Shown here piece by piece: positions 43,399-53,601 of a DNA stretch of 56,836 bases. A program made the translations under genes and the position numbers. This DNA is from Bacteroidetes bacterium SB0662_bin_6 (GTDB lineage: Bacteria > Bacteroidota > Rhodothermia > Rhodothermales > VXPQ01), in assembly GCA_009839485.1 (NCBI GenBank), contig VXPQ01000030.1, positions 1-56,836 of the forward strand, in the 5' to 3' direction. The notes below the pieces were generated by a model. That model searched no databases. It was not told where the DNA came from and saw only the letters and a list, made by a program, of their open reading frames with translations. How positions within the stretch are numbered: the stretch's first letter is position 1; every line of letters starts with the position of its first letter.

Positions 43399-45711
43399 AT
43401 GAAGATTGTAACCCCGATGTTTTTGGTGTGCCTGCTGGTGTTTGCAGGTGTATTCTCCGGAGCGCGCCCAGCCTTTGCACAGTTCGATGAAGTCTGCCCG
43501 AGACCGGCTGAGTTTCCGGCCCTGGACCCGAACGCAGCAACGGCTGAAAAGGTGGAGAATGGCGAGGCCACCCTGACAGAATTCGTCACCGATTATTTCA
43601 CGTACGCACTGCAAGTCAGCGCTTCTCCGCTGGCGGCCGGGTACTTCGGATGTGCTTTGACGCATGAGGGACCCTGGAATTACGGCTCCACCTACATTGC
43701 TACCATGACCCCCAGAGGCACGCTGGTTCTGCACGGCAAGGATATACTTTTGTCGGGCGGAGTGGTCGACTCTACTATGCTCCGGATAGTCAGCGAGGCA
43801 GCTTCTGCATCGCTGGGTGGCAGTACTTTCGAGTTTGAGGGCGACGACGGCTACGCGCTCTCTTACTTTAACCCCGATGGCAGCGCGGCCTTCCTGACTG
43901 CCGGCCTTGATATTCAGGAATCCCATCTCGTGGAAGACGCCGTCGATCCCGGCGATCCCCCAGCCGTAACGGCCCGCGATGTAAAGGACCGCGAGACACT
44001 GAAGGCTTTCGTGAACGGGGCACTGGATTACATGCGGGGCCTCTATGAAACAGAAGGTTTTGATGCCACTCTTAGAGTAAAGAGGATATTGCGGGATACG
44101 ACCGGATACTGGAGATACGGCCCCACCTACCTCTTTGTCATCGATCTCACCGGCTATACATTCTTTCACGGGGCGTTCCCGGAGAAATACGAGCTCCGGG
44201 CTCCCACGAATACGCTCAGAGACGCCGTTACCGGAGAGCTTATTCTGCCTCAGATTATCGCGGCAGCGACCAACAACGAAGAGGGAGGCTTCGTCGAGTA
44301 TCATTTCGACAATCCCGATGACGACACCGACAGTGCCGAAATTCCCAAGGTGACCTTCGCCCGCCAGTATGAAGTTACATTCACCCTCCCCAATGGTAAC
44401 CCGGCATCCCTTAAAGCCATCATCGGCGCCGGCATATATGAGGATGCAGTGGCGGCGTGCCCGAGGCCGGATGGCATTCCGGCTCTGAACCCGAATGCAG
44501 CAACCGCTGAACAGGTGGAGAACGGCGATGCCACCCTTACACAATTCGTGACCGGTTTGTTAACATACGGGGCGCAAATCCGGGGCTCGCGAAGGTCGTT
44601 CGGGTACATCGGATGTCTCGCAACACATGAGGGCCCCTGGAATTTTGGTTCTACCTATTTGGTAACCATGACATCTGCCGGCAGACTGGTTTTGCATGGG
44701 CAGGATGTGCTTTTGACGGGCGGACTGCTTGATTCTCCTGTTTTCGGGTCGATCGCCGCGGCAGCGTCTGCGTCGCCAATTGGAAGTGCTTTCGAGTTTG
44801 AGGGCGACGACGGCTACGCCTTCCCTTCCATGCAACCCGACGGTAGCCAGGGCATCGCAACCATTGGCCTCGATATCCGGGAATCTCATCTCGTGGAAGA
44901 AACGCTCGATCCCGGCGCTGCTCCAGCCGTAACAGCCCGCGATGTAACGGACCGCGAAAGCCTGCAGGCTTTTGTGAACGGGGCGGCGGATTACCTTGAA
45001 GAACTCTATGCCGCAGGAGGACTTGACGCCATCCTGAAAGTAAAGAAGATATTGCGGGATATGACCGGGTACTGGAGACACGGCCCCACCTACCTCTTTA
45101 TCATGGATCGTAACGGCTACACACTCTTTCATGGGGCGTTTCCAGAGAAGTACGAGTTGCAGGCTCCCACGGAGACCCTCAGGGACGCTGTTACCGACGA
45201 GCTTATTCTACCGAAGATTATCGCGGCGGCGACGAGCGACGAAGAGGGAGGCTTCGTCGAGTATCATTTCGACAATCCCGATGACGACACCGACAGCGCT
45301 GAAATACCCAAGGTGACCTTCGCCCTCGAGCGTGAATTTATATACGTCTTTCCTGATAGTACCGAAAGACCCTTTGACCTCATCATAGGCGCCGGCATAT
45401 ATGAGGATGACGTAACGTCGGTCGAGCCTGTGGACGGAGAAATTCCCGCAGCCTTCGCGCTGGAGCAGAACTATCCGAACCCGTTCAATCCCTCCACAAT
45501 GATCGAGTTCTCGCTCAAGCGGGCGCAGGCCGTCACGCTGACGGTCTATGACGTGCTCGGTCGCAAGGTCCGCGTGCTGACCGACGGCGTGCAGCCCGCG
45601 GGCCGCTACAGTGTCTCTTTCCATGGAGCGGGTCTGGCCGGGGGTACGTACCTGTACGTCTTGCGTACTGAACAGCACGTTTCTGTAAAGAAGATGACCT
45701 TGCTCAAATAG
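43399..45711 (+). CDS. Secreted tandem Cache-like protein with T9SS sorting domain
   Basis: 770 aa. Signal peptide to about residue 27 (ending AFAQF). Two tandem copies of a 320-residue unit follow, residues 33-353 and 354-about 672, each starting CPRP. Every unit contains two Cache-like (PAS-related sensor) halves: the first has GPWNxGSTY and an HGxDxLLxGG motif, the second has GYWRxGPTYLFxxD and FFHGAFPEKYEL or LFHGAFPEKYEL. The C-terminal T9SS domain is [12 protein letters not shown], then VYDVLGRKVRVLTDG. The protein is exported through the outer membrane and may bind a small ligand. Cache domains normally belong to receptors; here they have no membrane anchor. Confidence 0.82.
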   Translation: MKIVTPMFLVCLLVFAGVFSGARPAFAQFDEVCPRPAEFPALDPNAATAEKVENGEATLTEFVTDYFTYALQVSASPLAAGYFGCALTHEGPWNYGSTYIATMTPRGTLVLHGKDILLSGGVVDSTMLRIVSEAASASLGGSTFEFEGDDGYALSYFNPDGSAAFLTAGLDIQESHLVEDAVDPGDPPAVTARDVKDRETLKAFVNGALDYMRGLYETEGFDATLRVKRILRDTTGYWRYGPTYLFVIDLTGYTFFHGAFPEKYELRAPTNTLRDAVTGELILPQIIAAATNNEEGGFVEYHFDNPDDDTDSAEIPKVTFARQYEVTFTLPNGNPASLKAIIGAGIYEDAVAACPRPDGIPALNPNAATAEQVENGDATLTQFVTGLLTYGAQIRGSRRSFGYIGCLATHEGPWNFGSTYLVTMTSAGRLVLHGQDVLLTGGLLDSPVFGSIAAAASASPIGSAFEFEGDDGYAFPSMQPDGSQGIATIGLDIRESHLVEETLDPGAAPAVTARDVTDRESLQAFVNGAADYLEELYAAGGLDAILKVKKILRDMTGYWRHGPTYLFIMDRNGYTLFHGAFPEKYELQAPTETLRDAVTDELILPKIIAAATSDEEGGFVEYHFDNPDDDTDSAEIPKVTFALEREFIYVFPDSTERPFDLIIGAGIYEDDVTSVEPVDGEIPAAFALEQNYPNPFNPSTMIEFSLKRAQAVTLTVYDVLGRKVRVLTDGVQPAGRYSVSFHGAGLAGGTYLYVLRTEQHVSVKKMTLLK

Positions 45712-45926
45712 TTTTGTCACGCCGGTGCAGGAAATAATAATCGCCCGGCTTCGGATTGCTCGTAGGGATCGGTGAAATCAATTTCGGCGTGGAGCGTGTC
45801 GCGCGCAGTCACACAGCAAAAGCCGCGCGTCGAAGCTTTCCCGACGACAATTCAAGGATGTTGGGCGCTGGACTTCGTGAGACGGTCGGCCAATTCTCGG
45901 ACGACGGGATCTGGGCCACCAGAAGA

Positions 45927-46313
45927 TCAGAACATCCCGTTGTCGTTTGCCGCAGTGTCGGGAATGACCTGTAGCACGTCCCAATGCTCCACAATCTTGC
46001 CTCCACTGTCGAACCGGAAGATGTCGATGCCGGCATAGTCGCGATCGGCGGGCCAGTGCTGGTAGCAGTGCAAGACAACAAGGTCGCCTTCGGCAATCGC
46101 ACGCTTGAACTCTACTCGCTTGCCGGGATACTCTCTCGCCATGCGCTCGAAGTAGTCGATGAAGGCTTGTTTGCCGTCGCCGACGCCCGGATTGTGCTGC
46201 GTGTATGTTCCTCCGACGTACTGCGCGATGGCGTCGCGGGGCCGGCACTTGTTGAACATCAGGTCATAGAATGCCATGGCATCCCGCTTCATTTGGTCTG
46301 TGCGGCTATCCAT
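45927..46313 (-). CDS. SnoaL-like / NTF2-fold protein
   Basis: 128 aa from the ATG at 46313; longer in-frame versions extend into the divergent promoter region. The sequence [52 protein letters not shown] and the end [14 protein letters not shown] match the COG4922 SnoaL-like family. It is a small cytoplasmic alpha+beta protein probably with a hydrolase or isomerase-like role on a small molecule; the substrate is unknown. It is divergent from the spondin-domain gene. The 215-bp stretch between its end and the Cache gene (45712-45926) shows no gene. Confidence 0.88.
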   Translation of the reverse strand: MDSRTDQMKRDAMAFYDLMFNKCRPRDAIAQYVGGTYTQHNPGVGDGKQAFIDYFERMAREYPGKRVEFKRAIAEGDLVVLHCYQHWPADRDYAGIDIFRFDSGGKIVEHWDVLQVIPDTAANDNGMF

Positions 46314-46527
46314 TGCTCCTGATTTCCTCCCGTAAGTCAACTTATCGGTCTTCGCGCTGATGACGCTTCTATTGGGACTTATATCGTAAAGTAACCATTT
46401 CCGATCAGGCAGAGAAAAACAAGTGATGCCAGTCAACAGGCATAAGCCAGAGCGGTGGAAACAGGATATTGCGCAGTCTGTAGACATGTACAGCGACTGG
46501 TTCATTTCCCCGCGTCCAGACAATCGC

Positions 46528-47871
46528 ATGCCTGCTATGATGTCTGCTTACCCGTTCATCCGCATTGCAATGGGTTTGTCTGCAGCACTCATTGCGCTCA
46601 TGACGATGATCCCCGTACAGGCGCAGACGACTTCCGCTACCTATACGGTGACGTTCCAGGGCAACTGGACTACCGCCAGCACCCCCGGCGGAGTGGTGGG
46701 TGGCGCGCACTTTACCACGCTGGTCGGTGCGGTACACAATGACATGGTGACATTCTGGGAGTCCGGCGGTACTGCCACTGCCGGCGTCGAGTTGGTAGCG
46801 GAAATAGGTGGTACGAGCACCTTCGAATCCGAAGTCGCTGCGGCAGGCGCGAATGCTTCTCTCGTCAAGCAAAGCATCGGCGGCACGGGAACCTCTAAAG
46901 CTACGTTCGATATCGAGGTCACAAGCGATCGCCCGCTGTTCACCCTGCTGTCGATGATCGGCCCCAGCCCGGACTGGTTCGTCGGCGTTTCCGGCTTGTC
47001 CCTGCTCAATGTTCAGAACCAATGGTTGTCGTTGCGTGAGGTCGATCTGTTTCCGTACGATGCCGGGACCGAGGACGGATCCGAATTCAGGCTGAGTAAT
47101 GATGCTACCTCGCCTCAAGGAACGATCACGAGCATCAAGGGAACGGGCAAGTTCTCCAACGAACCCATGGCGATGCTCTCGTTCGAGCGGCAAGGGACGG
47201 ACAACGACCCGGGCGGAGGTGGCGGCGGAGGCGGACCATCAGGGCCGAGCGAACGGGACTTGACGTTTAATTACCCTCACAACTTTAATGCGGAGGAACG
47301 AGACGGCTTTATAAATGTGCAGTGGTCAGAACCTGCGTACCCTGACGTAATAGATTCTTTGGAATACAAGGTTCAAGAGGGATGGTTTACAAGCGCAGCC
47401 TATGATCTTGGCGATGTGGTTATCCCGTGGACGCGCATTGATAAGGCTACTACAAGCCTGGATATTGACATTTATGCGCTGGCGCCGGACACGAAGCACA
47501 TCTTCTTCATACGTTCGGTAATGGCGGAGCGGGTTAGCAGTGCAACCCGCACTAATCTCCCCGTGGTCCATTACAGCGCAGTGTCTGTCGAGGGCGCGGA
47601 GCTTCCGGCGGAAGTCGAACTTTCGCAGAACTATCCGAATCCGTTCAATCCGCAGACGACCATCGACTACGCCTTGCCGCAGGCAGGCGATGTGAGCCTC
47701 GTCGTGTACGACTTGGCCGGGCGCATCGTGTCCACTCTTATTGACGGCATACAGCCTGCCGGGCATCACGAGGTGCGGTTCAATGCTGGCGATCTGCCAA
47801 CGGGGACATACCTATACCGTCTGCGCACAGGTGCAGAGACGGTTACTCGAACCATGACCTTAATGCGATGA
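46528..47871 (+). CDS. Spondin-domain secreted protein with T9SS sorting domain
   Basis: About 447 aa if the ATG at 46528 is used; ATGs at 46537, 46540 and upstream at 46423 are also possible. The signal peptide ends at PVQAQ. A spondin_N domain follows ([45 protein letters not shown]), then a Gly-rich linker, a fibronectin-like region and the T9SS tail with [14 protein letters not shown] and [15 protein letters not shown]. Spondin domains bind extracellular matrix or metal ions. It is a surface or secreted protein, perhaps an adhesin. Confidence 0.86.
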   Translation: MPAMMSAYPFIRIAMGLSAALIALMTMIPVQAQTTSATYTVTFQGNWTTASTPGGVVGGAHFTTLVGAVHNDMVTFWESGGTATAGVELVAEIGGTSTFESEVAAAGANASLVKQSIGGTGTSKATFDIEVTSDRPLFTLLSMIGPSPDWFVGVSGLSLLNVQNQWLSLREVDLFPYDAGTEDGSEFRLSNDATSPQGTITSIKGTGKFSNEPMAMLSFERQGTDNDPGGGGGGGGPSGPSERDLTFNYPHNFNAEERDGFINVQWSEPAYPDVIDSLEYKVQEGWFTSAAYDLGDVVIPWTRIDKATTSLDIDIYALAPDTKHIFFIRSVMAERVSSATRTNLPVVHYSAVSVEGAELPAEVELSQNYPNPFNPQTTIDYALPQAGDVSLVVYDLAGRIVSTLIDGIQPAGHHEVRFNAGDLPTGTYLYRLRTGAETVTRTMTLMR

Positions 47872-48024
47872 AGGCACTGTACAGTTTAGGCAGTGGAAAA
47901 CACATCATCTCGGCTGGCAAGGCCAAGTATACGAATCGAATGCGGTAAGCCAGGCGTATATTCCCTGGGGCACTATTGTCCCGGCCTCATTGAAGCAGGC
48001 AATCCCTGATGGGGGAAGATTCCG

Positions 48025-48705
48025 ATGACGAGATGGATCCTTTCAGCGGTAGCGCTGCTGGTACTGGCTGGCGGCTGGCTGGTGATGAACCTGGTTGCTC
48101 CGGCAGAAGAGGCGCCGGCGCCCCACCCGCACGAATACTCCCCTGTGGTCGCGATCGACCTGACCGCGGAGGTGGCCGGCGCCGGCGGTGACAGGCTGGT
48201 GCCCTGGGAAGTCCTCCGCCGTGATTTCTCCGGCATGTCGAGGGACGGAGCCGAGATCGACCTTGAGGATGTGGTGCGCGGCAATCGCGTCACCCTCCTG
48301 ACCTACTTCACCGAGTGGTGTGACAACTGCCGGTACGAGGCTCCCGACCTGGTGGCCAAGTACGGCGTGCACCGGGAAGACGGTCTGATGATCATCGGGC
48401 GCAGCGAATACTCCCACCCGGACGTGGTGGCCGAGTACGTCGACGAGTTCGGCATTGAGTATCCGGTCATCCTGGGAAGCCCCAATCCGGACCCCGACAA
48501 CGAGGATCTGGTGCGCACCACGACTGCGCATTTCCGCATGCGCAAGGCGCTCCTCGATCCGCGCAAGTGGGGTACGCCCCTTAACGTCGTGGTGGTGGAT
48601 GGAGACCCTACCCGGGCTTCGATCGTGACCGGCGAGTTCTTCCCCGGCGCGTTCGACGAGACCTTCGGCGGGTACCTGGACGGAAGCGTCGCAGCGGCGG
48701 ACTAA
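48025..48705 (+). CDS. Thioredoxin-like membrane-anchored protein
   Basis: 226 aa. A strong ribosome site (gggggaaga, 48011-48019) precedes the ATG. An N-terminal helix (residues 4-26) anchors a periplasmic thioredoxin-fold domain with the active-site motif WCDNC (Cys99, Cys102). A long acidic segment and a NPDPDNEDLV loop lie between the motif and the C-terminal VVVVDGDP strand. It resembles TlpA/ResA-type reductases but with a Cys-Asp-Asn-Cys active site. It may reduce disulfides or heme-handling cysteines. Downstream lies a terminator. Confidence 0.78.
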   Translation: MTRWILSAVALLVLAGGWLVMNLVAPAEEAPAPHPHEYSPVVAIDLTAEVAGAGGDRLVPWEVLRRDFSGMSRDGAEIDLEDVVRGNRVTLLTYFTEWCDNCRYEAPDLVAKYGVHREDGLMIIGRSEYSHPDVVAEYVDEFGIEYPVILGSPNPDPDNEDLVRTTTAHFRMRKALLDPRKWGTPLNVVVVDGDPTRASIVTGEFFPGAFDETFGGYLDGSVAAAD

Positions 48706-48730
48706 GCGTCGGCCATGGACCGGAGAAGCG

Positions 48731-48760
48731 GTCCGAAAAAACTGTTCGGTTTTCTCGGAC
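48731..48760 (+). terminator. Stem-loop terminator after thioredoxin-like gene
   Basis: gtccgaaaaaac pairs with gttttctcggac with one mismatch around a short loop, followed by a T-rich tatttctatcttcc. It lies 26 bp after the stop, a plausible intrinsic terminator. Confidence 0.45.
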
Positions 48761-48894
48761 TATTTCTATCTTCCTTCGTGACGTGTGCATATGGGACGCC
48801 ACCCGGCGATCCCTCCAACTGCCGGGCCGGGAGGCCGCCCCCGTCCGCCGTGTCCGGATGCACCGTTTGAATCATAACATCTTTTGTCTGCGTA

Positions 48895-48936
48895 CGCGAA
48901 GCGCTGATCAAAGTGGATTTAATCAGAGGTTCCTTT
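48895..48936. repeat. Half copy of the 10.6-kb REP-like sequence
   Basis: The stretch cgaagcgctgatcaaagtgg and the following tttaatcagaggttcctt align with 10590-10629, sharing AAGTGG, TTTrATCAGAG and TCCTT at the same spacing. This copy lacks the left inverted arm. It lies in the leader of the DUF1080 gene. Confidence 0.55.
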
Positions 48937-48954
48937 CAAACCCACTGCTTCATC

Positions 48955-50385
48955 ATGAAACGTTACACGGCCTGTGCTATCCTCCTGTTGGGCGTACTCC
49001 TTGTCGCCGCAAGAGTTGATGTTCCGAAAGACGATGGCTGGCAGGATCTCTTTAACGGCGCCGACCTGACGGGCTGGACCCAACTCAACGGCGAAGCCCC
49101 CTATACCGTCGAGAACGGCGAGATCGTCGGTACTTCCATGATGGATACCCCGAACAGCTTCCTCGCCACCGAACAACGTTATGGCGACTTCCTTTTGAGT
49201 CTGGAGGTTAAGGTTGATTCTGCGCTCAACTCCGGCATCCAGATCCGCAGCAACAGCCTGCCCGATTATCTGGACGGCCGCGTCCACGGCTATCAGGTTG
49301 AGATCGATCCCTCGGAGCGGGCCTGGAGCGGCGGCGTCTACGACGAAGCCCGGCGCGGCTGGCTCTACCCCGTCGAATTCAATCCGGCCTGCCGATCAGC
49401 GTTCCGCAACGGCGCGTGGAACCACTACTACATCGAAGCTATCGGGCCGTCCCTTCGCACCTGGATCAACGGGGTGCCGTGTGCCGACCTGATCGACGAC
49501 ATGACGGCAGAAGGGTTTATCGCCCTGCAGGTCCACAGCATCCGCCAGGAAGAGCAGGTCGGCAAACAGATCCGCTGGCGCAATATCCGTATCAGGACGG
49601 AAGATCTGGTGCAGCGTCCCTGGACCGATGTGCATGTCGTCAACCACATTCCCAACCACCTTTCGCCCCAAGAACGAAGCCAGGGCTGGACCCTTCTGTT
49701 CGACGGTGAAACGACCACCGGCTGGCGCGGCGCGGGCAAAGAAGCTTTCCCCGAAAAAGGCTGGCGGGTCGAAGACGGCGCACTCATGGTCGAAGCCTCC
49801 GGTGGCGCAGAAGCCCGGTATGGCGGCGATATCGTCACCGAGGAGGAATACAGTATGTTCGAATTAAGCCTCGAATTTATGCTGACGGAAGGGGCCAATA
49901 GCGGCATCAAGTATTTCATTACAGAGCAGTACGGCAGTGCCGGCTCAGCAATCGGCCTTGAGTACCAACTCCTCGATGACGACCGGCATCCGGATGCAAA
50001 AATGGGCGCCGCCGGGAATCGGACCCTCGCTTCGCTCTACGATCTGATTCCTGCACACCCTAACAAGATCGTTAACCCGCCCGACCGGTGGAACCGTGCC
50101 CGCCTCATCGTCAAAAGCACGCGCACAGACACCTGGCTTCGGGGCAACAACATAGAAACGCGTGTCTTTCGCGGCGCGCACGTCGAGCACTGGCTCAACA
50201 ACCGCAAGGTGCTCGAATACGAGCGCGGCACCCAGGCCTTCGACGCGTTGGTGGCTCGGAGCAAATACGTCGATTGGGAAGGGTTCGGCCACTGGCAACA
50301 AGGCCGGATTCTTTTGCAGGACCATGGCGATGAGGTGCACTTCCGCAGCATCAAGATCCGCCCGTTGGGAAGTTTGAGTCCATAG
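48955..50385 (+). CDS. Double DUF1080 (3-keto-disaccharide hydrolase) protein
   Basis: 476 aa from the ATG at 48955, which follows with a good signal peptide MKRYTACAILLLGVLLVAA. It contains two DUF1080 domains: one starts DDGWQDLFNGADLTGWTQLN, the other GWTLLFDGETTTGWRG. The fold is concanavalin-like; family members hydrolyse 3-keto-glycosides or bind glycans. It is exported, probably periplasmic. It stands alone downstream of a REP-like sequence and complements the sugar-related genes of region 1. Confidence 0.87.
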   Translation: MKRYTACAILLLGVLLVAARVDVPKDDGWQDLFNGADLTGWTQLNGEAPYTVENGEIVGTSMMDTPNSFLATEQRYGDFLLSLEVKVDSALNSGIQIRSNSLPDYLDGRVHGYQVEIDPSERAWSGGVYDEARRGWLYPVEFNPACRSAFRNGAWNHYYIEAIGPSLRTWINGVPCADLIDDMTAEGFIALQVHSIRQEEQVGKQIRWRNIRIRTEDLVQRPWTDVHVVNHIPNHLSPQERSQGWTLLFDGETTTGWRGAGKEAFPEKGWRVEDGALMVEASGGAEARYGGDIVTEEEYSMFELSLEFMLTEGANSGIKYFITEQYGSAGSAIGLEYQLLDDDRHPDAKMGAAGNRTLASLYDLIPAHPNKIVNPPDRWNRARLIVKSTRTDTWLRGNNIETRVFRGAHVEHWLNNRKVLEYERGTQAFDALVARSKYVDWEGFGHWQQGRILLQDHGDEVHFRSIKIRPLGSLSP

Positions 50386-50582
50386 GCTGATGAACTCCAA
50401 AAGTTAGCTTTACAAATGGCCTGGGCTATGACCAGGAATCAAACTTTAAGCATGAAATTCCCTAAGTTTCCTTCCCGTTTAGTTTATTAAACATAGTTGG
50501 GGGGCGGCTCTTTTTTACGGCTTATTTGCCGGCGCCGTACAACTTCTGCTGTGATATATCCTGCGGTTGCCGGAAGAATCCG

Positions 50583-52067
50583 ATGGGACAAGTGAGTGAC
50601 AAGAGAGCGGTTGCAGACGCATCGAGCGAAGTGCGCGGCGATCTAAGGATGTCGCCCGAGATGATGCTGGATCTTGCGCGCTGCGTGGCGGAGCTTGTGG
50701 TGGAGCGGATTGAGGGGCTGCCCGGAGAGAATGCCTGGGATGGAGAGTTCAGGGAGGGGCTCATCAAGCAACTGGCGGAGACTCCGCCCGAGGAGGGTCG
50801 GCCTGCCAGGGAGGTGATTGAGCGGGCGGCCCGCGATATTCTTCCGTTCGCGGCCCGGATCGATCATCCCCGCTTCTTCGGGTTTATTCCTTCGTCGCCC
50901 ACCTGGCCGGGGATACTGGCGGATTTCATGGTGGCCGGACACCAGGTGAACCAGTGTACGTGGCTGACCTCGAGCGGTCCGAGCGAGCTCGAATTGGTGG
51001 TCGTCGACTGGATTCGTAGCTGGCTGGGCTATCCGGAGAGCGCCGGAGGCCTTTTGACGAGTGGGGGTTCGGCGGCCAGTCTCAATGCGTTCGTGGCGGC
51101 GCGCGAGGCGGCCGGAGATCCTGATCGCGCGACGGTGTACATGAGTGACCAGAGTCACAGTGCGCAGGTGCGTGCGGCCCGCATCATCGGTGTTCGTGCG
51201 GAGTGCATCCGAAAGGTTTCCTGCGATGATCGCTTCCGTCTGGACGTGGAGGCGCTTGCCCGCGCCGTGGCTGCGGACCGCGCTTCGGGGTTTACTCCCA
51301 TTGCAGTGTGTGCGAATGCCGGGGCGGGCAGTACGGGGGCCATCGATCCGCTTGAGGAGATGGCGGACTACTGCGAGGCGGAGGGAATCTGGCTGCATGT
51401 CGATGCGGCGTACGGCGGCTTCGGCGCGGTGACCGAGCGCGGCAAGGAGCTTCTGCGCGGGATCGAGCGGTCCGATTCGATCGTGATCGATGCCCACAAG
51501 TGGTTTTTCCAGCCGTACGAGGCGGGCTGTTTGCTGGTGAAGGATGTAAAGACGCTCACGAACGCTTTCGTGATACCGCACGATATGCTTCAGGACACTA
51601 TTTGGGGGGCGAACCATCCGAACTTTTCGGATCGGGGTTTGCAACTGAGCCGTTCGGTCCGTGCGTTGAAGATATGGATGTCGGTTCAGACGTTCGGGAT
51701 GGCGGCGTTCCGTCGGGCGGTGTCGAAGGGGATGGAGTTGGCCGCGCAGGCCGAGGAGTACATTCGGGAGAGTGCGACGATGGAGGTGTTGAATCCTGCG
51801 TCGCTGGGGATCGTGTGTTTCCGGTTCAACCCTCAGGACACGGACCTTGACGAAGAGGCTCTGGAGGAGATCAACAGGAATGTGCTCGCCCGCGTGTTTT
51901 GGGAGGAGCGTGCGTTCATGTCATCGACGAAGCTCGCCGGGAAGTTTTCGCTCAGGCTCTGCATCGTGAATCACACGACGACCTGGGACGATGTGCGCGA
52001 GACCCTGGGGGCCATCGAGCAATTCGGGATGGAGGCCTTGGAACAAGGTCGCAACATTACACCTTAA
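50583..52067 (+). CDS. PLP-dependent group II decarboxylase
   Basis: 494 aa from the ATG at 50583; an upstream start at 50526 adds an unusual Cys-rich leader and is less likely. Typical blocks are DHPRFFGFIPSSP, LLTSGGSAASLNAF, DQSHSAQVRAARI, WLHVDAAYGGF and the PLP lysine Lys306 in IDAHKWFFQP. The family includes aromatic amino acid, glutamate and 2,4-diaminobutyrate decarboxylases; the substrate cannot be chosen from sequence alone. It is a cytoplasmic enzyme and appears monocistronic. Confidence 0.9.
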   Translation: MGQVSDKRAVADASSEVRGDLRMSPEMMLDLARCVAELVVERIEGLPGENAWDGEFREGLIKQLAETPPEEGRPAREVIERAARDILPFAARIDHPRFFGFIPSSPTWPGILADFMVAGHQVNQCTWLTSSGPSELELVVVDWIRSWLGYPESAGGLLTSGGSAASLNAFVAAREAAGDPDRATVYMSDQSHSAQVRAARIIGVRAECIRKVSCDDRFRLDVEALARAVAADRASGFTPIAVCANAGAGSTGAIDPLEEMADYCEAEGIWLHVDAAYGGFGAVTERGKELLRGIERSDSIVIDAHKWFFQPYEAGCLLVKDVKTLTNAFVIPHDMLQDTIWGANHPNFSDRGLQLSRSVRALKIWMSVQTFGMAAFRRAVSKGMELAAQAEEYIRESATMEVLNPASLGIVCFRFNPQDTDLDEEALEEINRNVLARVFWEERAFMSSTKLAGKFSLRLCIVNHTTTWDDVRETLGAIEQFGMEALEQGRNITP

Positions 52068-52143
52068 ATTCCGCCGAAATCTGTCCAATCAAACCGAACC
52101 GCTTTTTAAGTCCCTTCAATAAACCACAACACTTTCATGATCC

Positions 52144-53505
52144 ATGCAGTCTCTTAACAAGTTTGACGCAGTTGCTTCCCGGCGTCAATTCCTTCGCACA
52201 TCCGGTGCATTTGCACTGGGTTTTTCCGGACTACACGCATTTATAGGCTGTAATCCTTCATCCACGCCGTTGAAGGAGAGGTTCGGGCCGTTGGTATCGG
52301 ATCCCGCCGGGATCATGGATTTACCTTCGGGATTCAGCTACAAGATTATTTCCCGGGTGGGTGACCCAATGAATGATGGTTTTTATGTACCTGGTGCAGC
52401 AGATGGCATGGCTGCTTTCGAAGGGCCCTCCGGATACACGGTTGTCGTACGAAATCATGAGGTAAACGCTGGGGCAGCTCCTGCTATGGGAGCCTTTGGT
52501 CCGGACAATGCATTGTTGAGCAAGTTGGATCCCAATCTCCTTTATGATGCGGGTACGGACGGAAATGCCGCACTGGGAGGAACCACAACATTCGTGTACG
52601 ATACCGCAAGACAAGAACTGGTTTCACAGTATCTGAGCCTCGCGGGTACACTGCGCAATTGTGCAGGTGGACCTACACCGTGGAATACATGGATTACGTG
52701 CGAGGAAGTCACTACACGGGCAGGGGAAGACGGAGCAGCCAGGGATCACGGCTACGCTTTTCAGGTTCCGGCAAGTGCGACGCCGACGGTTGCCATCCCC
52801 GAACCACTTCGTGCAATGGGGCGGTTCAATCGCGAAGCGGTGGCTGTAGATCCGGCTACAAACATTATTTATCAAACAGAAGATACGCATGACAGTCTCA
52901 TCTATCGGTTTATCCCGGACGATCCGTCGGATATCGCAGCAGGCGGTCGGCTTCAGGCACTTCGTGTCAGAGGCCAGCCCAGCCTGGATACACGCAACTG
53001 GGATGCACAAACAGTCTCTGTCGGGACCGAACTGGAAATAGATTGGCTGGACATTGAAGATGTTGAGGCGCCGTTGGATGATCTGCGTCTTCGGGGGTTC
53101 GATCAGGGAGCGGCCAGATTTGCACGGGGGGAGGGGATGTGGTATGGCAATGATGCGGTGTATTTTGCCTGCACAAATGGAGGGAAAGCCGAGTGTGGTC
53201 AAATTTGGCGACTAATCCCCGACAGAACGCTCGAGTTGTTCGTCGAGCCAAATGATCCGGGCCTTATAGAAAACGCGGATAACCTGACCGTAACGCCATG
53301 GGGTGATCTGATCGTATGCGAAGACGGCTCAAATGAGCAGTTTCTTGTCGGAGTCACCCCCGAAGGAGAACTCTACAAGTTTGCCCGCAATGCGGTCAGC
53401 AATTCCGAGTTGGCCGGCGCCACATTCTCTCCGGACGGAACGACACTGTTTGTGAACATCCAGCACGATGGACTAACCCTGGCCATCACGGGCAAATGGG
53501 TCTGA
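52144..53505 (+). CDS. PhoX-like (DUF839) Tat-exported protein
   Basis: 453 aa. Tat signal SRRQFLRTSGAFALGFSG, then a lipobox-like FIGCNPSS, so it may be a lipoprotein. The PhoX/DUF839 beta-propeller shows the blocks VVRNHEVN, GGTTTFVYD, TPWNTWITCEEV, GRFNREAVAVDP, YQTEDTHDSLIYRFIP and GATFSPDGTTLFVNIQHDG. PhoX enzymes are calcium/iron-dependent alkaline phosphatases; this protein probably releases phosphate from exported organic phosphates. It is preceded by a 76-bp gap and followed by a convergent chitinase gene. Confidence 0.88.
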   Translation: MQSLNKFDAVASRRQFLRTSGAFALGFSGLHAFIGCNPSSTPLKERFGPLVSDPAGIMDLPSGFSYKIISRVGDPMNDGFYVPGAADGMAAFEGPSGYTVVVRNHEVNAGAAPAMGAFGPDNALLSKLDPNLLYDAGTDGNAALGGTTTFVYDTARQELVSQYLSLAGTLRNCAGGPTPWNTWITCEEVTTRAGEDGAARDHGYAFQVPASATPTVAIPEPLRAMGRFNREAVAVDPATNIIYQTEDTHDSLIYRFIPDDPSDIAAGGRLQALRVRGQPSLDTRNWDAQTVSVGTELEIDWLDIEDVEAPLDDLRLRGFDQGAARFARGEGMWYGNDAVYFACTNGGKAECGQIWRLIPDRTLELFVEPNDPGLIENADNLTVTPWGDLIVCEDGSNEQFLVGVTPEGELYKFARNAVSNSELAGATFSPDGTTLFVNIQHDGLTLAITGKWV

Positions 53506-53601
53506 TGGACTTTATCTTCCCACTTTTTTCTACTGCCGATATCTGTCATTTCCGGCAAGTTGGCAGTATCGTTTTACATACACCTCAGTTGCCTGGGTCA
53601 C

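Noticed and set aside
45712..45926. Possible remnant gene between the Cache and SnoaL-like genes
   Set aside because: Frames are open but give compositionally odd proteins with no recognisable motif; nothing can be supported.
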